From an uncultured Ruminiclostridium sp. (GTDB lineage Bacteria > Bacillota > Clostridia > Oscillospirales > Ruminococcaceae): 63,618 nt of DNA. Location: NCBI GenBank assembly GCA_910579265.1, contig CAJTTE010000016.1, forward strand, positions 1-63,618, read 5' to 3'. Both the position numbers and the translations under genes were made by a program. Numbering within the stretch: the stretch's first letter is position 1; every line of letters begins with the position of its first letter. Below, one piece after another: positions 27,649-35,703 of the stretch. Under the pieces are notes generated by a model. It was not told where the DNA came from. It was given only the letters and a program-made list of their open reading frames with translations, and did not search any database.

Positions 27649-27703
27649 AAGCAGCTCTTTTTTAAAGCAACAGCTTTAAAGAAGGGCTGCTTGCCTTTTT
27701 TTT
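27649..27703 (+). terminator. two-part terminator after the recombinase
   Basis: Outer stem AAGCAGCTCTT with AAGGGCTGCTT, inner stem TTTAAAGC-AACA-GCTTTAAA, then GCC and eight T's. A strong terminator that isolates the recombinase from the metal operon just downstream. Confidence 0.85.
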
Positions 27704-27712
27704 AAAAAAGTC

Positions 27713-27741
27713 TTGACAAAAAATGCAAAACATGATAATAT
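27713..27741 (+). promoter_or_regulatory. sigma-A promoter of the metal-export operon
   Basis: TTGACA (27713-27718), 17 bases, TAATAT (27736-27741). A near-consensus promoter whose -10 box touches the operator-like dyad, as expected for a repressor-controlled operon. Confidence 0.8.
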
Positions 27742-27767
27742 ATGAACAGATAAACATATGTTCGCAT
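27740..27767. promoter_or_regulatory. ArsR/SmtB-type operator dyad
   Basis: ATATGAACA (27740-27748) and TGTTCGCAT (27759-27767) are imperfect inverted repeats (7 of 9) separated by 10 bases, starting at the -10 box. ArsR/SmtB repressors bind A/T-rich dyads of this kind over their own promoter and leave on metal binding. Confidence 0.62.
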
Positions 27768-27783
27768 GAAAGGACGTGTAACT

Positions 27784-28128
27784 ATGTCAGAAACCGAATT
27801 CCTCTGTGCGGAAGACAGCACGGTAAAAAACGTATTGGATAAAATGCCGCCTGACGAAATGCTTTATGATCTGGCGGAGCTATTTAAAGTATTCGGCGAT
27901 TCCACAAGGATCAAGATACTTTATGCGCTTTTCGAATCGGAGCTTTGTGTAAACGATATTGCCGCACTTTTGGGTATAACCCAGACGGCCGCCTCGCACC
28001 AGCTCAGAGTGCTTAAGGTAAATAAACTGGTCAAAGGGCGTAAAAACGGTAAAATGATATTCTATTCTCTCTCTGACGATCATGTTTGCAAGATTATTTC
28101 ACAAGGAATGGAGCATATTGAAGAGTAA
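27784..28128 (+). CDS. ArsR/SmtB-family metal-sensing repressor
   Basis: 114 residues from ATG 27784, with AAAGGA 9 bases upstream; an ATG at 27766 overlaps the operator and ribosome site. It has the winged helix fold with recognition segment LGITQTAASHQLRVLK. The last helix reads DDHVCKIISQGMEHIEE, with Asp, His, then His 11 residues later and Glu, matching the alpha-5 Zn(II) site of CzrA/SmtB sensors. The ELCVND segment and the N-terminal FLC also place cysteines where Cd/Pb alpha-3 sites occur. It should repress its own operon until Zn, Cd or Pb rises. Confidence 0.88.
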   Translation: MSETEFLCAEDSTVKNVLDKMPPDEMLYDLAELFKVFGDSTRIKILYALFESELCVNDIAALLGITQTAASHQLRVLKVNKLVKGRKNGKMIFYSLSDDHVCKIISQGMEHIEE

Positions 28129-28138
28129 GGAGCATAAG

Positions 28139-28756
28139 ATGACATTTTGGGACAAAACGGCATATTTTTACGACTGGACGCAATTTTACAATAGGGCTGT
28201 CTGTCGGAAGCTCGCCGCATATACCTCAAGGCTCATACCTGCCGGAGCAAAAGTGCTCGACTGTGCGGCCGGTACAGGCGCGCTTTCCTTGGCGGCAGCC
28301 GAAAAAGCCAAAAAAGTTATATGTACCGATGAATCCGAAAAAATGCTTGATATAGCGAGGAAAAAAGCCGCTTATAAAAAAAACGAAAATATTGTTTTCG
28401 AGACAAAGGACATTTTTGATCTTAAGGAGCAGGACGAAAGCTATGATACGGTTATCGCCGGTAATGTTCTTCACCTGCTCGAACGTCCCGAAAAAGCGGT
28501 AAAAGAAATGTACCGGGTGACAAAACAGGGCGGCAGGCTTATACTTCCGACCTTTATGACCGGTGAAAAAGCTTCGTTTGTGCTGGCGCTATACGGAATC
28601 CTGGGCTTCGACCCTGTTCACAGGTATGAATGCAGAGAATATATTCGCATGCTAAAAAGCTGCGGCTGCGGAAAAGTCAAGGCCCTGCGCATAAGCGGAA
28701 AAATCCCGTGCTGCTTTGCCGTTATCAATAAACCTATAAAAGGAGAAACGCTGTGA
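28139..28756 (+). CDS. class I SAM-dependent methyltransferase in the metal operon
   Basis: 205 residues from ATG 28139 (AAGGAG upstream). Motif I is VLDCAAGTGALSLAAAEK, followed by the acidic residue of VICTDESEKML and an AGNVLHLL segment, as in type-11 methyltransferases. The substrate is unknown. It lacks the cysteine set expected of arsenite methyltransferases. It lies between the repressor and the HMA protein with overlapping ends, so it belongs to the metal-response transcript. It may modify a small molecule or ligand under metal stress; that is a guess. Confidence 0.8.
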   Translation: MTFWDKTAYFYDWTQFYNRAVCRKLAAYTSRLIPAGAKVLDCAAGTGALSLAAAEKAKKVICTDESEKMLDIARKKAAYKKNENIVFETKDIFDLKEQDESYDTVIAGNVLHLLERPEKAVKEMYRVTKQGGRLILPTFMTGEKASFVLALYGILGFDPVHRYECREYIRMLKSCGCGKVKALRISGKIPCCFAVINKPIKGETL

Positions 28757-28968
28757 AAAAAACATTTAAACTTCAGGATTTGGATTGCGCAAACTGCGCC
28801 GCAAAAATGGAAAACGAAATAAATAAACTGACCGGAGTGGAAGCGTCGGTAAGCTTTATGACCCAGAAGCTGACTGTTTCCGCACCGGATGAGAGCTTTG
28901 ACGCAACGCTAAAACAAATAGTAAAGCTTTGTAAAAAGATCGAGCCCGAATGTAAAATTATTATCTGA
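28753..28968 (+). CDS. HMA-domain metal-binding protein
   Basis: 71 residues, GTG start overlapping the previous stop and preceded by AAAGGAG. LDCANCAAKME carries the CxxC metal site of the heavy-metal-associated domain. The fold length is that of a single HMA module, found as the N-terminal domain in many P1B ATPases. The downstream ATPase lacks such a domain, so this looks like its split-off, soluble metal donor. It probably binds Zn, Cd or Pb. Confidence 0.88.
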   Translation: MKKTFKLQDLDCANCAAKMENEINKLTGVEASVSFMTQKLTVSAPDESFDATLKQIVKLCKKIEPECKIII

Positions 28969-28982
28969 TCATGGAGGCATTT

Positions 28983-30866
28983 ATGAGCGGTTTAACGAAA
29001 AAACAGAAAAGGACGCTTATAAGGATCGTTTTATCCGCGATCCTTCTTATACCGGCTTGGATAATTACAAATCATTTTGATATCATATGGTGGAAATCGC
29101 TTATTATTTTCCTTCTCCCCTACGGTCTTATCGGTTGGGACATTTTGTGGAGAGCGGTACGCAATATTGCTCACGGACAGATTTTTGACGAAAACTTTCT
29201 TATGTGCATTGCAACTATAGGAGCATTTGCATTGGGCGAATATCCGGAGGGCGTTTTCGTAATGCTTTTTTACCAGATCGGAGAGCTTTTTCAAAGCTAT
29301 GCGGTGGGAAAGTCCCGAAGAAGCGTTTCGGAAATGATGAATATCCGCCCCGATTATGCAAATGTGCGGCGCGACGGGAAACTGGTACGTACCGATCCTG
29401 AAGAAATAAAGGCCGGAGATGTTATAATTGTAAAGCCGGGAGAACGGATACCGTTAGACGGCGTAATAATAAGCGGAAGCTCATCGCTGGATACTGCGGC
29501 GCTTACCGGTGAATCCCTGCCGCGAGCCGCCGAAACGGGAGACGATGTGATAAGCGGATGCGTAAATATAAGCGGGCCGCTTGAGATTCGGGTAACAAAG
29601 GAATTCGGTCAGTCCACTGTTACAAGAATACTCGAACTGGTTGAAAATTCAAGCAGCAAAAAAGCTAAGGCTGAAAATTTTATAACAAGATTTGCCAGAT
29701 ATTACACACCGTGCGTGGTAGGGGCTGCCGCTCTTCTTGCCGTGCTGCCGCCTATCGTCGCCGGAGGTTCATGGACCGAGTGGATACGCCGGGCTTTAAT
29801 ATTTCTTGTAATCTCATGTCCATGCGCGTTGGTCATCTCGGTCCCTCTCAGCTTTTTCGGTGGAATAGGCGGCGCATCAAAAAAAGGAATTTTAGTAAAG
29901 GGCGGAAATTACCTTGAAGTGCTTTCCAGAACAAGCTATGTTGTTTTCGATAAAACCGGAACACTTACTAAGGGCGTATTTAACGTTACGGCTATACACC
30001 CCGATCAATGCTCCGAATCCGAACTTCTTGAACTGGCAGCTTATGCTGAAGCGTATTCGGACCATCCCATCTCAGTTTCCCTTAAGGATGCCTACGGAAA
30101 GAATATAGACAATGACCGCATAAGAGAAGTAAAAGAAATAAGCGGAAAAGGCGTGAAAGCCGTGGTAGACGACAGGGAGATCGCGGCGGGAAACGATAAG
30201 CTTATGGAAAGTATAGGCGTAAAATGCCGTCCATGCCACAGAATAGGGACCACGGTTCATGTGGCAATCAACAAAAGCTATGCGGGACATATCGTGATAT
30301 CCGATGAAGTTAAACCGGATTCCGATGAAGCCATACGCGCCTTAAAAGCCATGGGCGTCAAAAAAACGGTTATGCTGACGGGAGACGGAAAGGATGTGGG
30401 CGAGAGCATCGCTGCTCAGCTTAACCTTGATCAGGTATATACGAAGCTGCTTCCGGCGGACAAAGTCGGAAAAGTCGAGGAACTGCTTGATGAAAAGGAA
30501 CACTATAATAAGAAAACCGCTCTCGTTTTTGTAGGGGACGGAATAAACGACGCGCCCGTTCTTTCCCGTGCCGATATTGGAATAGCTATGGGAGCAATAG
30601 GATCTGATGCCGCCATTGAAGCGGCGGATATTGTATTGATGGATGATAAACCGTCAAAAATTGCCTCGGCAATAAAAATTGCTAAAAAAACCATGAACAT
30701 AGTGAGGCAAAACATAATATTCGCTCTGGCGGTAAAAATAGCGGTGATGATTTTGGGCGCATTGGGTGCTGCTGATATGTGGGCGGCGGTGTTTGCCGAC
30801 GTAGGCGTATCGGCTCTGGCTATTCTTAATGCAATGAGGGCGCTTTCCGTCGGCAATATCGACTGA
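28983..30866 (+). CDS. P1B-2 heavy-metal exporting ATPase (Zn/Cd/Pb)
   Basis: 627 residues from ATG 28983, with GGAGG 5 bases upstream. All P-type ATPase marks are present: TGES, CPCALVISVP (the CPC metal site in a membrane helix), DKTGTLTKG with the phosphorylated Asp, the SDHPIS motif of P1B enzymes and GDGINDAPVL. ADVGVSALAILNAMRAL in the last helix carries the Asp typical of Zn/Cd/Pb exporters (ZntA/CadA type). No N-terminal HMA domain is fused; the separate HMA gene precedes it by 14 bases. It should pump Zn, Cd or Pb out of the cell under the upstream repressor's control. Confidence 0.93.
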   Translation: MSGLTKKQKRTLIRIVLSAILLIPAWIITNHFDIIWWKSLIIFLLPYGLIGWDILWRAVRNIAHGQIFDENFLMCIATIGAFALGEYPEGVFVMLFYQIGELFQSYAVGKSRRSVSEMMNIRPDYANVRRDGKLVRTDPEEIKAGDVIIVKPGERIPLDGVIISGSSSLDTAALTGESLPRAAETGDDVISGCVNISGPLEIRVTKEFGQSTVTRILELVENSSSKKAKAENFITRFARYYTPCVVGAAALLAVLPPIVAGGSWTEWIRRALIFLVISCPCALVISVPLSFFGGIGGASKKGILVKGGNYLEVLSRTSYVVFDKTGTLTKGVFNVTAIHPDQCSESELLELAAYAEAYSDHPISVSLKDAYGKNIDNDRIREVKEISGKGVKAVVDDREIAAGNDKLMESIGVKCRPCHRIGTTVHVAINKSYAGHIVISDEVKPDSDEAIRALKAMGVKKTVMLTGDGKDVGESIAAQLNLDQVYTKLLPADKVGKVEELLDEKEHYNKKTALVFVGDGINDAPVLSRADIGIAMGAIGSDAAIEAADIVLMDDKPSKIASAIKIAKKTMNIVRQNIIFALAVKIAVMILGALGAADMWAAVFADVGVSALAILNAMRALSVGNID

Positions 30867-30913
30867 AACATTTCCCCTCGGATAAAAACCGCTACAATTA
30901 AGCGCATACGAAA

Positions 30914-30943
30914 AAGGACCTTGAACAGCCAAGGTCCTTCTTT
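30914..30943 (+). terminator. terminator of the metal-export operon
   Basis: AAGGACCTTG and CAAGGTCCTT form a perfect 10-bp stem around AACAGC, followed by a short T-rich tract. It lies 48 bases after the ATPase stop. Confidence 0.75.
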
Positions 30944-31163
30944 ATAAAGAATTTCCGCCCACCGGATGGAAAAACCGATAAGCGGAAATAAGCGCAAATA
31001 CCCTTTGTTTATTATATTATACGATCCATAAATTGTCAAGCAACAAAAAAAGAAAAGTGATTGCAAAATTCGACAAAAGACAGGCTGAACTGTCATATCA
31101 CAAGCATAAACAAAAAAACGACCAAACACGAAAATAAATATTCAGCAATGAAAACAGAGAAAA

Positions 31164-31328
31164 TTAGAGCTTGTTTGAAAATAGAGGAAATGACGGATCT
31201 TTGACTCCAAATGGTTAGCTCCAAGGGAAAAACGCAGTCAAACCGTCGTTTGACGATGCTTTTTGACGCAGAAGATGACCGTTTGGGGGCGAAAAGACGA
31301 CGTTTCCGATTTTTCAAGCAAGCCCTAA
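31164..31328. repeat. 165-bp element with terminal inverted repeats
   Basis: The ends read TTAGAGCTTGTTTGAAAA and, on the other strand, TTAGGGCTTGCTTGAAAA, continuing as imperfect complements over about 28 bases. No gene fits inside. It is a MITE-like or hairpin element, a single copy in the window. Confidence 0.6.
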
Positions 31329-31355
31329 TAATATTGCGCTGAAAGCATGGTTATT

Positions 31356-31492
31356 TCAGGGAAAAAAGCGTAGAAATGCGAAGGTATTTCATAATTATCC
31401 CTTTGAGATTACTATTGCCGTTCTTTGACGCGGACAGCGTCAGCGGTTAGTGAAAATCGTGCAATCTGCGCCTTTTCAGATAACCCCAGATA
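31356..31492. repeat. short dispersed repeat, copy 1 (second at 35476-35612)
   Basis: About 135 bases closely resembling 35476-35612. Both contain GAAAAAAGCG near the start, TTATCCC, CATTCTTTGACGC or CGTTCTTTGACGC in the middle and CTTTTCAGA near the end. The ends are loosely inverted. Both copies lie in gaps between genes. Confidence 0.6.
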
Positions 31493-31554
31493 GAAATTGT
31501 GTAAAATGCGGTTTTTCAGATTACCCATTAGTAAATATGTATCGAAAACCGGAA

Positions 31555-32418
31555 TCAGTGCTCGATAATAGAACGAACGGCTTCTGAAATTCTTTTGGCG
31601 ATATACGGGTTATTCATGGTATAAAGGTGAATCCCGTCCACCCTGTTGGCGGCAAGATCAACGATCTGATCGACCGCATAGGCTATTCCCGCATCCCGCA
31701 TTGCTTCCGGGCTGTCGCCGTAGCGATCCATCATTTTTAAGAATTTGACCGGAAGCGAAGCGCCGCAAAGAGAAGCCATCCGTTCTATCTGTTTTTTATT
31801 TATGACCGGCATTATGCCTGCCTCGATAGGTGTTTCTATCCCCGCGATCCTTGCCTTTTCAAGAAAATCATAAAAATAACCGTTATCAAAAAAAAGCTGG
31901 GAAACCAGATGACTGGCGCCTGAATCCACTTTTCGCTTCAGATTGCGAAGATCGTCTATTTTATTTGCCGATTCCGTATGTCCTTCGGGATAACATGCCG
32001 CTAAAATATTCATATTATCATTTTCACCGCGTATAAATGATATAAGCTCATTGGCATACCCGAATCTTTTTTCGGGCTCGGTATCGGGGACCCTATCCCC
32101 CCGCAGCGCCAGAATATTTTCAATTCCCTCCCGGGAAAGCTTTTCGATAATATTTTTCGCCTCATCCTCGGAAAGATAAAGACACGGCAAATGAGCCACG
32201 CTTTCTATACCGTAATCCTTTTTTATTTTTGACGCAATTTCAATGGTATAGGAGCTTTGACTGCCTCCCGCGCCGTATGTTACGGAAATAAAGTCGGGCT
32301 TAAGCGCCGACAATTCATCAAGAGTATTATAAATACTCTCTATAGGCATGGTTCTTTTAGGAGGGAACACCTCAAAGGAGAACACTCTTTTCTTTTTAAA
32401 AATATCCGTGGTTTTCAT
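31555..32418 (-). CDS. metF: 5,10-methylenetetrahydrofolate reductase
   Basis: 287 residues, the normal bacterial length. It reduces methylene-THF to methyl-THF for methionine synthesis or the methyl branch of one-carbon metabolism. It has the TIM-barrel FAD enzyme features: FSFEVFPPK at the start with the catalytic Glu, DFISVTYGAGGS, LALRGD and SQLFFDNGYFYDFL, plus GIMPVINKKQIERM. AAAGGATG precedes the ATG. It is monocistronic. No SAM-riboswitch signature is seen in its leader. Confidence 0.93.
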   Translation of the reverse strand: MKTTDIFKKKRVFSFEVFPPKRTMPIESIYNTLDELSALKPDFISVTYGAGGSQSSYTIEIASKIKKDYGIESVAHLPCLYLSEDEAKNIIEKLSREGIENILALRGDRVPDTEPEKRFGYANELISFIRGENDNMNILAACYPEGHTESANKIDDLRNLKRKVDSGASHLVSQLFFDNGYFYDFLEKARIAGIETPIEAGIMPVINKKQIERMASLCGASLPVKFLKMMDRYGDSPEAMRDAGIAYAVDQIVDLAANRVDGIHLYTMNNPYIAKRISEAVRSIIEH

Positions 32419-33327
32419 TGTATTTTATCATCCTTTCCAAGTCAATGCTTCTCTTTTCACCTAAAAAACAAAAAATAACATCATCTTATTTTTTTACGGA
32501 GGGTTGTTTATTCGCTTAACGATGCGGATTTCCCGCCTTGATCCTTTTACCGTTGATATAAACGCACGTCATGTCAACAAACTGAAAGAAAAAAATAATG
32601 TCATCTTATTTTTTATTTTTTGATTATGACTCTCCAAAAAAACAAAAAAACAGTATGATCTTTTTCTTCATTGGAAAATCCATATTAAAATAATAACACA
32701 ATTTTTAAAATATGACAAGCGCTTTTTTTATCTTCTCATAAAAGGCCCGTTTTTATATAATTTTTTGTCTTTCTCGCTTAAAAATACAAAGACAATATTT
32801 TATTTTTCAAAAATGGTCTGAAAAAATTTTATTTTTCTGTATATATTTAACAAAGCGCACCCACATTCATGCATTTTGTTTTTTGCACATTGTACATCTT
32901 TTTTCCGCAAAAGTCCGGTCATGTTATTTTCCGGGAAAAAATGATCTTATGTTTTTTCACATTTATCAAAAGCTCAGCTCCTAAGGCTTTTTTTCTCTCT
33001 TATTCATAATGCGTCAGGCTCATAAAATCAAGTCATGCGATTTATTTCCGGCAATAAATCGCATGACTTGATTTTATTTCCTTGTATCGCAGAAGAAAAT
33101 ATATTCCTGTTTTCCCTGCTGTGAAGACAAATTTCCAGAATCAATACTTTTAATGTGATTTTTTTATATTCGCGTCGTTTAATTAAAAAATACTGTGATT
33201 AGATTTTTTGGTCGCCCGAAATAAACAAAAAAATAAATACCGTCACATTATTTTTCGGGGAATTTATGGCTTTACTGTTTAAAAATGTCGGTATGGCGTC
33301 ATTTCTTCTTGAAAAAAGGCTCTTCAT
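32419..33327. other. 900-bp gene-free stretch with a cluster of AT hairpins
   Basis: No gene is supported. The region is very A/T rich and holds several look-alike hairpins. Two share arms AAAAATAA/TTATTTTT and the loop end TCATC (32471-32493 and 32591-32613). A third with the same arms has loop ATACCGTCACA (33229-33255). A perfect 25-bp hairpin lies at 33022-33077. It separates the divergent metF and PIG-L genes, so promoters for both should be here, but none is clear. Confidence 0.6.
33022..33077. repeat. perfect 25-bp inverted repeat with 6-base loop
   Basis: The arm at 33022-33046 (starting ATAAAATCAAGTCATGCG) is exactly complementary to 33053-33077, with loop TCCGGC. Such a long perfect stem would fold strongly in RNA or extrude in DNA. 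There is no T-run long enough to call it a simple terminator. Confidence 0.85.
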
Positions 33328-34788
33328 ATGATAGAATACGGTTATAAGAAATTCATTAAGGAGTATGGCTTGAGAAAAATAAGTTTTATTGCTGCCGCAG
33401 TACTTACATTCACGGCATTGGACGGCCTCGCGTCTTCATTCTCCTCCGGAGAAGCTCTTTCTGAGGAAGAAACAGGGAATGATGTTCAGCTTATTGACGG
33501 AAACTTTATCGGAATCGACGAAGAAAGCGCCTCGCAAATTTCTGACGGTGAATATATTACTGTATATAAATCCGATAAAATTAACCTTACCGTCTCGGCG
33601 GAAGAAAAAATTGCCGCCGTATATATCGTATGGAATACGCCGCCTGAGGAATACAGCGTAAATAATAACAATATAACGGACGGGTTTTTACATAAGCTTA
33701 TAGAATTCGATGATCCTATAGATGCTTTCACCCTTAGATGTGAAAATAAGACCGAGCTATGCGATATATATCTTTATGCAAGCAAGGTTTATCCGGAGGA
33801 AACTGAAAGATGGAGCGATCCGTGTGAGCGTGCGGATATGCTTGTATTATCCACCCATGCCGATGATGAATATCTGATGTTTGGAGGTACCATTCCATAT
33901 TACGCAAAAGAAAAGGGTCTACAGGTACAAGTGGTATATCTCACCACCCATTGGCTGGAACAGCCTCGGCCTCATGAGCTTTTAAACGGACTCTGGAAGG
34001 CGGGAGTAAAAAATTATCCGGTATTCGGAGTGATATCCGACATACCCTTAAAGCCTATATGGACATTGCAGGAGGCTGCCGAACTTTATGATTTCAACGA
34101 GGTACTCGACTGGTTCACGGAACAAATACGGCGTTTCAGACCTTCGGTTATCGTTACCCATGATAAAAACGGCGAGTATGGACACGGAGCGCATAAGCTT
34201 GCCGCAAAAACCGTGATGGATGCCGTGGAGATATCGGCGAATGCGGATCACTTTCCGTTGTCCGCAGAAAAATACGGAGTATGGGACGTACCGAAAACAT
34301 ATCTTCATTTCTGGAGCGAAAACACAATAACGATGGATTGGGAGCAGCCGCTTGAAAGCTTCGGAGGCATAACCGCTAGAGAAGCGGCCTCCTTGGCATA
34401 CGGATGTCATAAATCCCAGCATATTTGGGGATATGCGGTAGGCTATCAGGAAAACTGGGATTGCCGTCAGTTCGGTTTATACCGATCATTGGTAGGAACC
34501 GATGAAAAAGCAGATTTTATGGATCATATAATTCCGGTGGATATAACGGAAGAAACCGCCGCTTCGGAACCCGTTACAGAAGCCAAAACCTCGCCTGCGG
34601 AAACCTCATTTGCTAAAACCCAATCCGAACGAACGGAAATATCCGATACGATTTCCTCAGGTCAGGATTCATCGAACGGTTATAAATCCGAAAATGACCC
34701 TTCAGTATACCTTATCGCAGCAGGAGTCGCCATATTCGCAGTTATAATCATTGTTCTTCTTATAAACATTATAAGAAGACGTAAATAA
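33328..34788 (+). CDS. secreted, membrane-anchored PIG-L-family deacetylase
   Basis: 486 residues from ATG 33328. A TTG at 33370 with a better ribosome site (AAGGAG 6 bases upstream) would give MRKISFIAAAVL..., a standard signal peptide; either start exports the protein. Residues 171-186 (LVLSTHADDEYLMFGG) are the PIG-L zinc motif, in the form HADDE instead of HPDDE, and HGAH (286-289) supplies a further ligand. An uncharacterised 120-residue domain precedes the deacetylase. A Thr/Ser/Glu-rich linker and a C-terminal membrane segment (about 460-483, then RRRK) follow. It probably removes acetyl groups from an extracellular glycan or GlcNAc-linked lipid. The Pro-to-Ala change in the motif is tolerated in some relatives. 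Confidence 0.85.
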   Translation: MIEYGYKKFIKEYGLRKISFIAAAVLTFTALDGLASSFSSGEALSEEETGNDVQLIDGNFIGIDEESASQISDGEYITVYKSDKINLTVSAEEKIAAVYIVWNTPPEEYSVNNNNITDGFLHKLIEFDDPIDAFTLRCENKTELCDIYLYASKVYPEETERWSDPCERADMLVLSTHADDEYLMFGGTIPYYAKEKGLQVQVVYLTTHWLEQPRPHELLNGLWKAGVKNYPVFGVISDIPLKPIWTLQEAAELYDFNEVLDWFTEQIRRFRPSVIVTHDKNGEYGHGAHKLAAKTVMDAVEISANADHFPLSAEKYGVWDVPKTYLHFWSENTITMDWEQPLESFGGITAREAASLAYGCHKSQHIWGYAVGYQENWDCRQFGLYRSLVGTDEKADFMDHIIPVDITEETAASEPVTEAKTSPAETSFAKTQSERTEISDTISSGQDSSNGYKSENDPSVYLIAAGVAIFAVIIIVLLINIIRRRK

Positions 34789-34978
34789 GTCGTTCATTCC
34801 GGCAGCGATCGCCGTCTATACTATAAAATAGGTTCATACCGCAGTTATATCCTTTAGCTGTGATCTTTTTATTCAGCTTCAGAAAAACCGTAAGCGCTAT
34901 TTTAAAAATCCGAGAAATGAAACCCACCGGTAGAAGCGGCGGGTTTCATTCGTCTTAAAGGATGAATTAAAAACTATG

Positions 34979-35060
34979 TTCCAAAGGAGCCCTAAACGCT
35001 TGACATAGAATCATTGTCACGAAAGCCGCCTTAGAGGCTGTCCTTTTCCTTTAACTGCTG
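34979..35060. repeat. dispersed repeat with hairpin end, copy 1 (others 40719-40800, 49222-49313)
   Basis: Three related sequences share GACATAG-AT-TGTCAC or ACACAGCATTACTATCAC, then an AGCCGCT...-type hairpin and a T-rich run; copies 1 and 3 also share CTGCTGCCCGT. This copy is the most diverged. In copy 3 the hairpin works as a strong terminator. Confidence 0.5.
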
Positions 35061-35082
35061 CCCGTCCGGATCATTATATCAG

Positions 35083-35238
35083 AGCGTGTTCAAATAAAAC
35101 CCGACATAGGACTTTTCGGCAAATTTTGCCGCATACTCGGTTGATTTTTTTGAAATATGAAAATATTCCTGCAAAAATTTGCGCCATTTAAGGCGGAATT
35201 ATGCTCTAAAACCCGCATATCGCTTATATGAACACGTT
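35083..35238. repeat. dispersed repeat with inverted ends, copy 1 (inverted copy 40193-40353)
   Basis: The ends, CGTGTTCAAATAA and CGTGTTCATATAA (opposite strand), are inverted. The reverse complement of 40193-40353 matches along the whole length (shared TTTTTTTGAAATA, AAAAATTTGC, AATTATGCTC). It is non-coding. Confidence 0.6.
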
Positions 35239-35475
35239 ATAATTTAACGTCATCCCATCCATTTCATGATATTCTTTAGGCCTGCCTTAAATATTTTAAT
35301 CCTACTTTAATTCCTTTCTGTCGTGCCCGAAAAAAATCCTGACCCCAAAATGCTTGATTCTATATTCATGTTTCAAGTCCGCATACCTGTCAAATATAAT
35401 TAGGGCGGGGCCGAAAAAAAAGCAAATTTGACCGTATCTTAAAACAAATCGATTTTGTACAGTTATGATAAATGA

Positions 35476-35612
35476 ATGGGGATTTTAAAGAAAAAAGCGG
35501 AGAAATACAAGAGTATTTCGCAGTTATCCCCTTGTAACTACCGGCATTCTTTGACGCAGAAAGCGCCCGCCGTTAGTAGAAATTGCGCAAATTGCGGCTT
35601 TTCAGAAAGCCC
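35476..35612. repeat. short dispersed repeat, copy 2 (first at 31356-31492)
   Basis: Same family as 31356-31492; shares GAAAAAAGCG, TTATCCC, TTCTTTGACGC, TTAGT and CTTTTCAGA in the same order. It ends 92 bases from the end of spmB. Confidence 0.6.
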
Positions 35613-35703
35613 CTGTTTGTGTTTTCTCCTGCTCGATATATCCAAAACAGTGCTTTACTTAAGCTTGACGGCGATTTACAGCGTGTACTCCGTATATGCA
35701 ACC

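Larger units (their letters stand above)
34789..35703. other. gene-free stretch with three dispersed repeats
   Basis: No coding region is supported. A symmetric hairpin at 34916-34950 (AATGAAACCC with GGGTTTCATT plus inner CCG/CGG) may end the PIG-L transcript although no T-run follows. Three repeat-family copies then follow: 34979-35060, 35083-35238 and 35476-35612. Confidence 0.6.

Noticed and set aside
32419..32700. SAM riboswitch or T-box in front of metF
   Set aside because: None of the conserved blocks is present on the - strand; the leader is AT-rich with simple hairpins.
32461..33260. CRISPR array
   Set aside because: Repeated hairpins have unequal spacing, variable loops, no spacers of even length and no cas genes nearby.
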